Position numbers and translations under genes: made by a program. Shown piece after piece: positions 63,901 through 64,000 of a stretch of 64,000 bases of DNA. The notes beneath the pieces were generated by a model that ran no database searches, was not told where the DNA came from, and saw only the letters and a list, made by a program, of their open reading frames with translations. The DNA lies in the NCBI GenBank assembly GCA_943737045.1, contig CALSFV010000051.1, forward strand, positions 186,001 to 250,000, given 5' to 3'. Numbering within the stretch: the first letter of the stretch is position 1; each line of letters begins with the position of its first letter. This DNA is from Parapristionchus giblindavisi. Its lineage: Eukaryota > Nematoda > Chromadorea > Rhabditida > Diplogasteridae.

Positions 63901-64000
63901 CAAATTTTACCATAAAAAATATTTTAATAATTGATTTCCTTGATATTCTTTTAGATTATCGAGTTCAAACAGGTCTTTGAATACTTCAAGAAGTTAAAAA
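60979..64000 (+). CDS. Gene B copy 3, 5' portion (runs off the window)
   Basis: ATG at 60979. The first ten exons are intact: 60979-61062, 61763-61825, 61873-62094, 62139-62274, 62529-62662, 63145-63218, 63265-63352, 63396-63515, 63562-63687 and 63955 onward. All have GT-AG borders and lengths identical to copy 2. The encoded N-terminus (MQSRISECSARTAVDIEIYA, then RLYAEKVYEQRLFFYVEQAL) is helical and charged. It is divergently oriented to copy 2, with about 3.9 kb between the two start codons. Substitutions against copy 2 keep the frame, for example FMNQFLEK for FMNQFLER. No family was recognised. Confidence 0.72.
61069..61189. mobile_element. Family A MITE, right arm, intron 1
   Basis: ATTAAAGGTACACCCCAAGC to AGCTTGGGGTGTGTATTAA. 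Mirror of 56919-57035. Confidence 0.87.
61213..61664. mobile_element. Long family G element, right arm
   Basis: Mirror of 56444-56895. The G-run at 61442-61450 replaces the C-run. The right arm keeps the segment ATGATAACCATTTGCATACT, which is shortened on the left. Confidence 0.8.
62317..62438. mobile_element. Family A MITE, right arm, intron 4
   Basis: ATAAAGCGACACAACAAGC to GCTTGTGGTGTGCCTTGAAA. Mirror of 55668-55789. Confidence 0.85.
62669..62957. mobile_element. Family I element, copy 3 (right arm)
   Basis: TTATTATAGAATTAAAACTG to GTAATTCTATAATA. Mirror of 55150-55437, lying just after the exon 5 donor GTACGT. Confidence 0.88.
63702..63808. mobile_element. Family A MITE, right arm, intron 9
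   Basis: TTTGACACCCAGAGCTAATT to AATTAGCTTGAGGTGTG. It borders the empty hAT target site at 63807-63814. Confidence 0.85.

Larger units (their letters stand above)
59090..64000. repeat. Right arm of giant inverted duplication
   Basis: Reverse complement of the left arm and still matching it at the window edge, so it continues outside. It has two insertions (60612-60818, 60827-60946) that the left arm lacks and scattered substitutions in exons and introns. Confidence 0.93.

Overview
This window looks like nuclear DNA from a small-genome invertebrate animal. It is AT-rich. Its genes are cut into many short exons by GT-AG introns, often only 40-65 bases long. It carries mariner, Tc1-like, hAT-like and LINE remnants and a dense population of short palindromic elements. 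No ribosome binding sites or operons are seen. The species cannot be fixed from the sequence; a nematode or another lineage with compact introns would fit. Exon joins below were read by eye from splice signals and from agreement between paralogous copies.

Layout. Positions 1-2479 hold microsatellite and palindromic repeats. Gene B copy 1 (B1) lies at 2480-20722 on the minus strand. It is an unrecognised gene of about 35 exons and about 1,300 residues. One of its introns contains a 3.7-kb element at 4220-7908 with ~650-base terminal inverted repeats and its own spliced gene. Positions 20723-24685 are intergenic and hold a relic of gene B exon 1, a hAT-like element and a LINE relic. A first Hsp70-family gene occupies 24686-37412 on minus. 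It is bloated by two ~2-kb foldback elements and lacks the exon joining its two domains. A second, apparently complete Hsp70-family gene occupies 38415-44762 on minus and has a mariner in one intron. Positions 44763-46850 are intergenic. Gene B copy 2 (B2) is at 46851-57126 on minus. The 5' half of copy 3 (B3) starts at 60979 on plus and runs off the window.

From 53236 to the window end the DNA is a giant inverted duplication. The arms are 53236-58723 and 59090-64000 around a 366-base unique spacer, so B2 and B3 are divergent head-to-head copies. The arms differ by three clean transposon insertions, each with its empty site in the other arm.

At least ten families of short inverted-repeat elements (called A, B, D, E, F, G, H, I, J and N here) fill introns and intergenic DNA. 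Several insertions can be checked from target duplications: TTAA for the 3.7-kb element (and apparently A and B), 8 bp for the hAT-like group, about 9 bp for G, and TA for the mariner and a Tc1-like MITE. Nested insertions give a relative age order.

The Hsp70-like proteins are presumably chaperones. No function is assigned to gene B or to the gene inside the 3.7-kb element.
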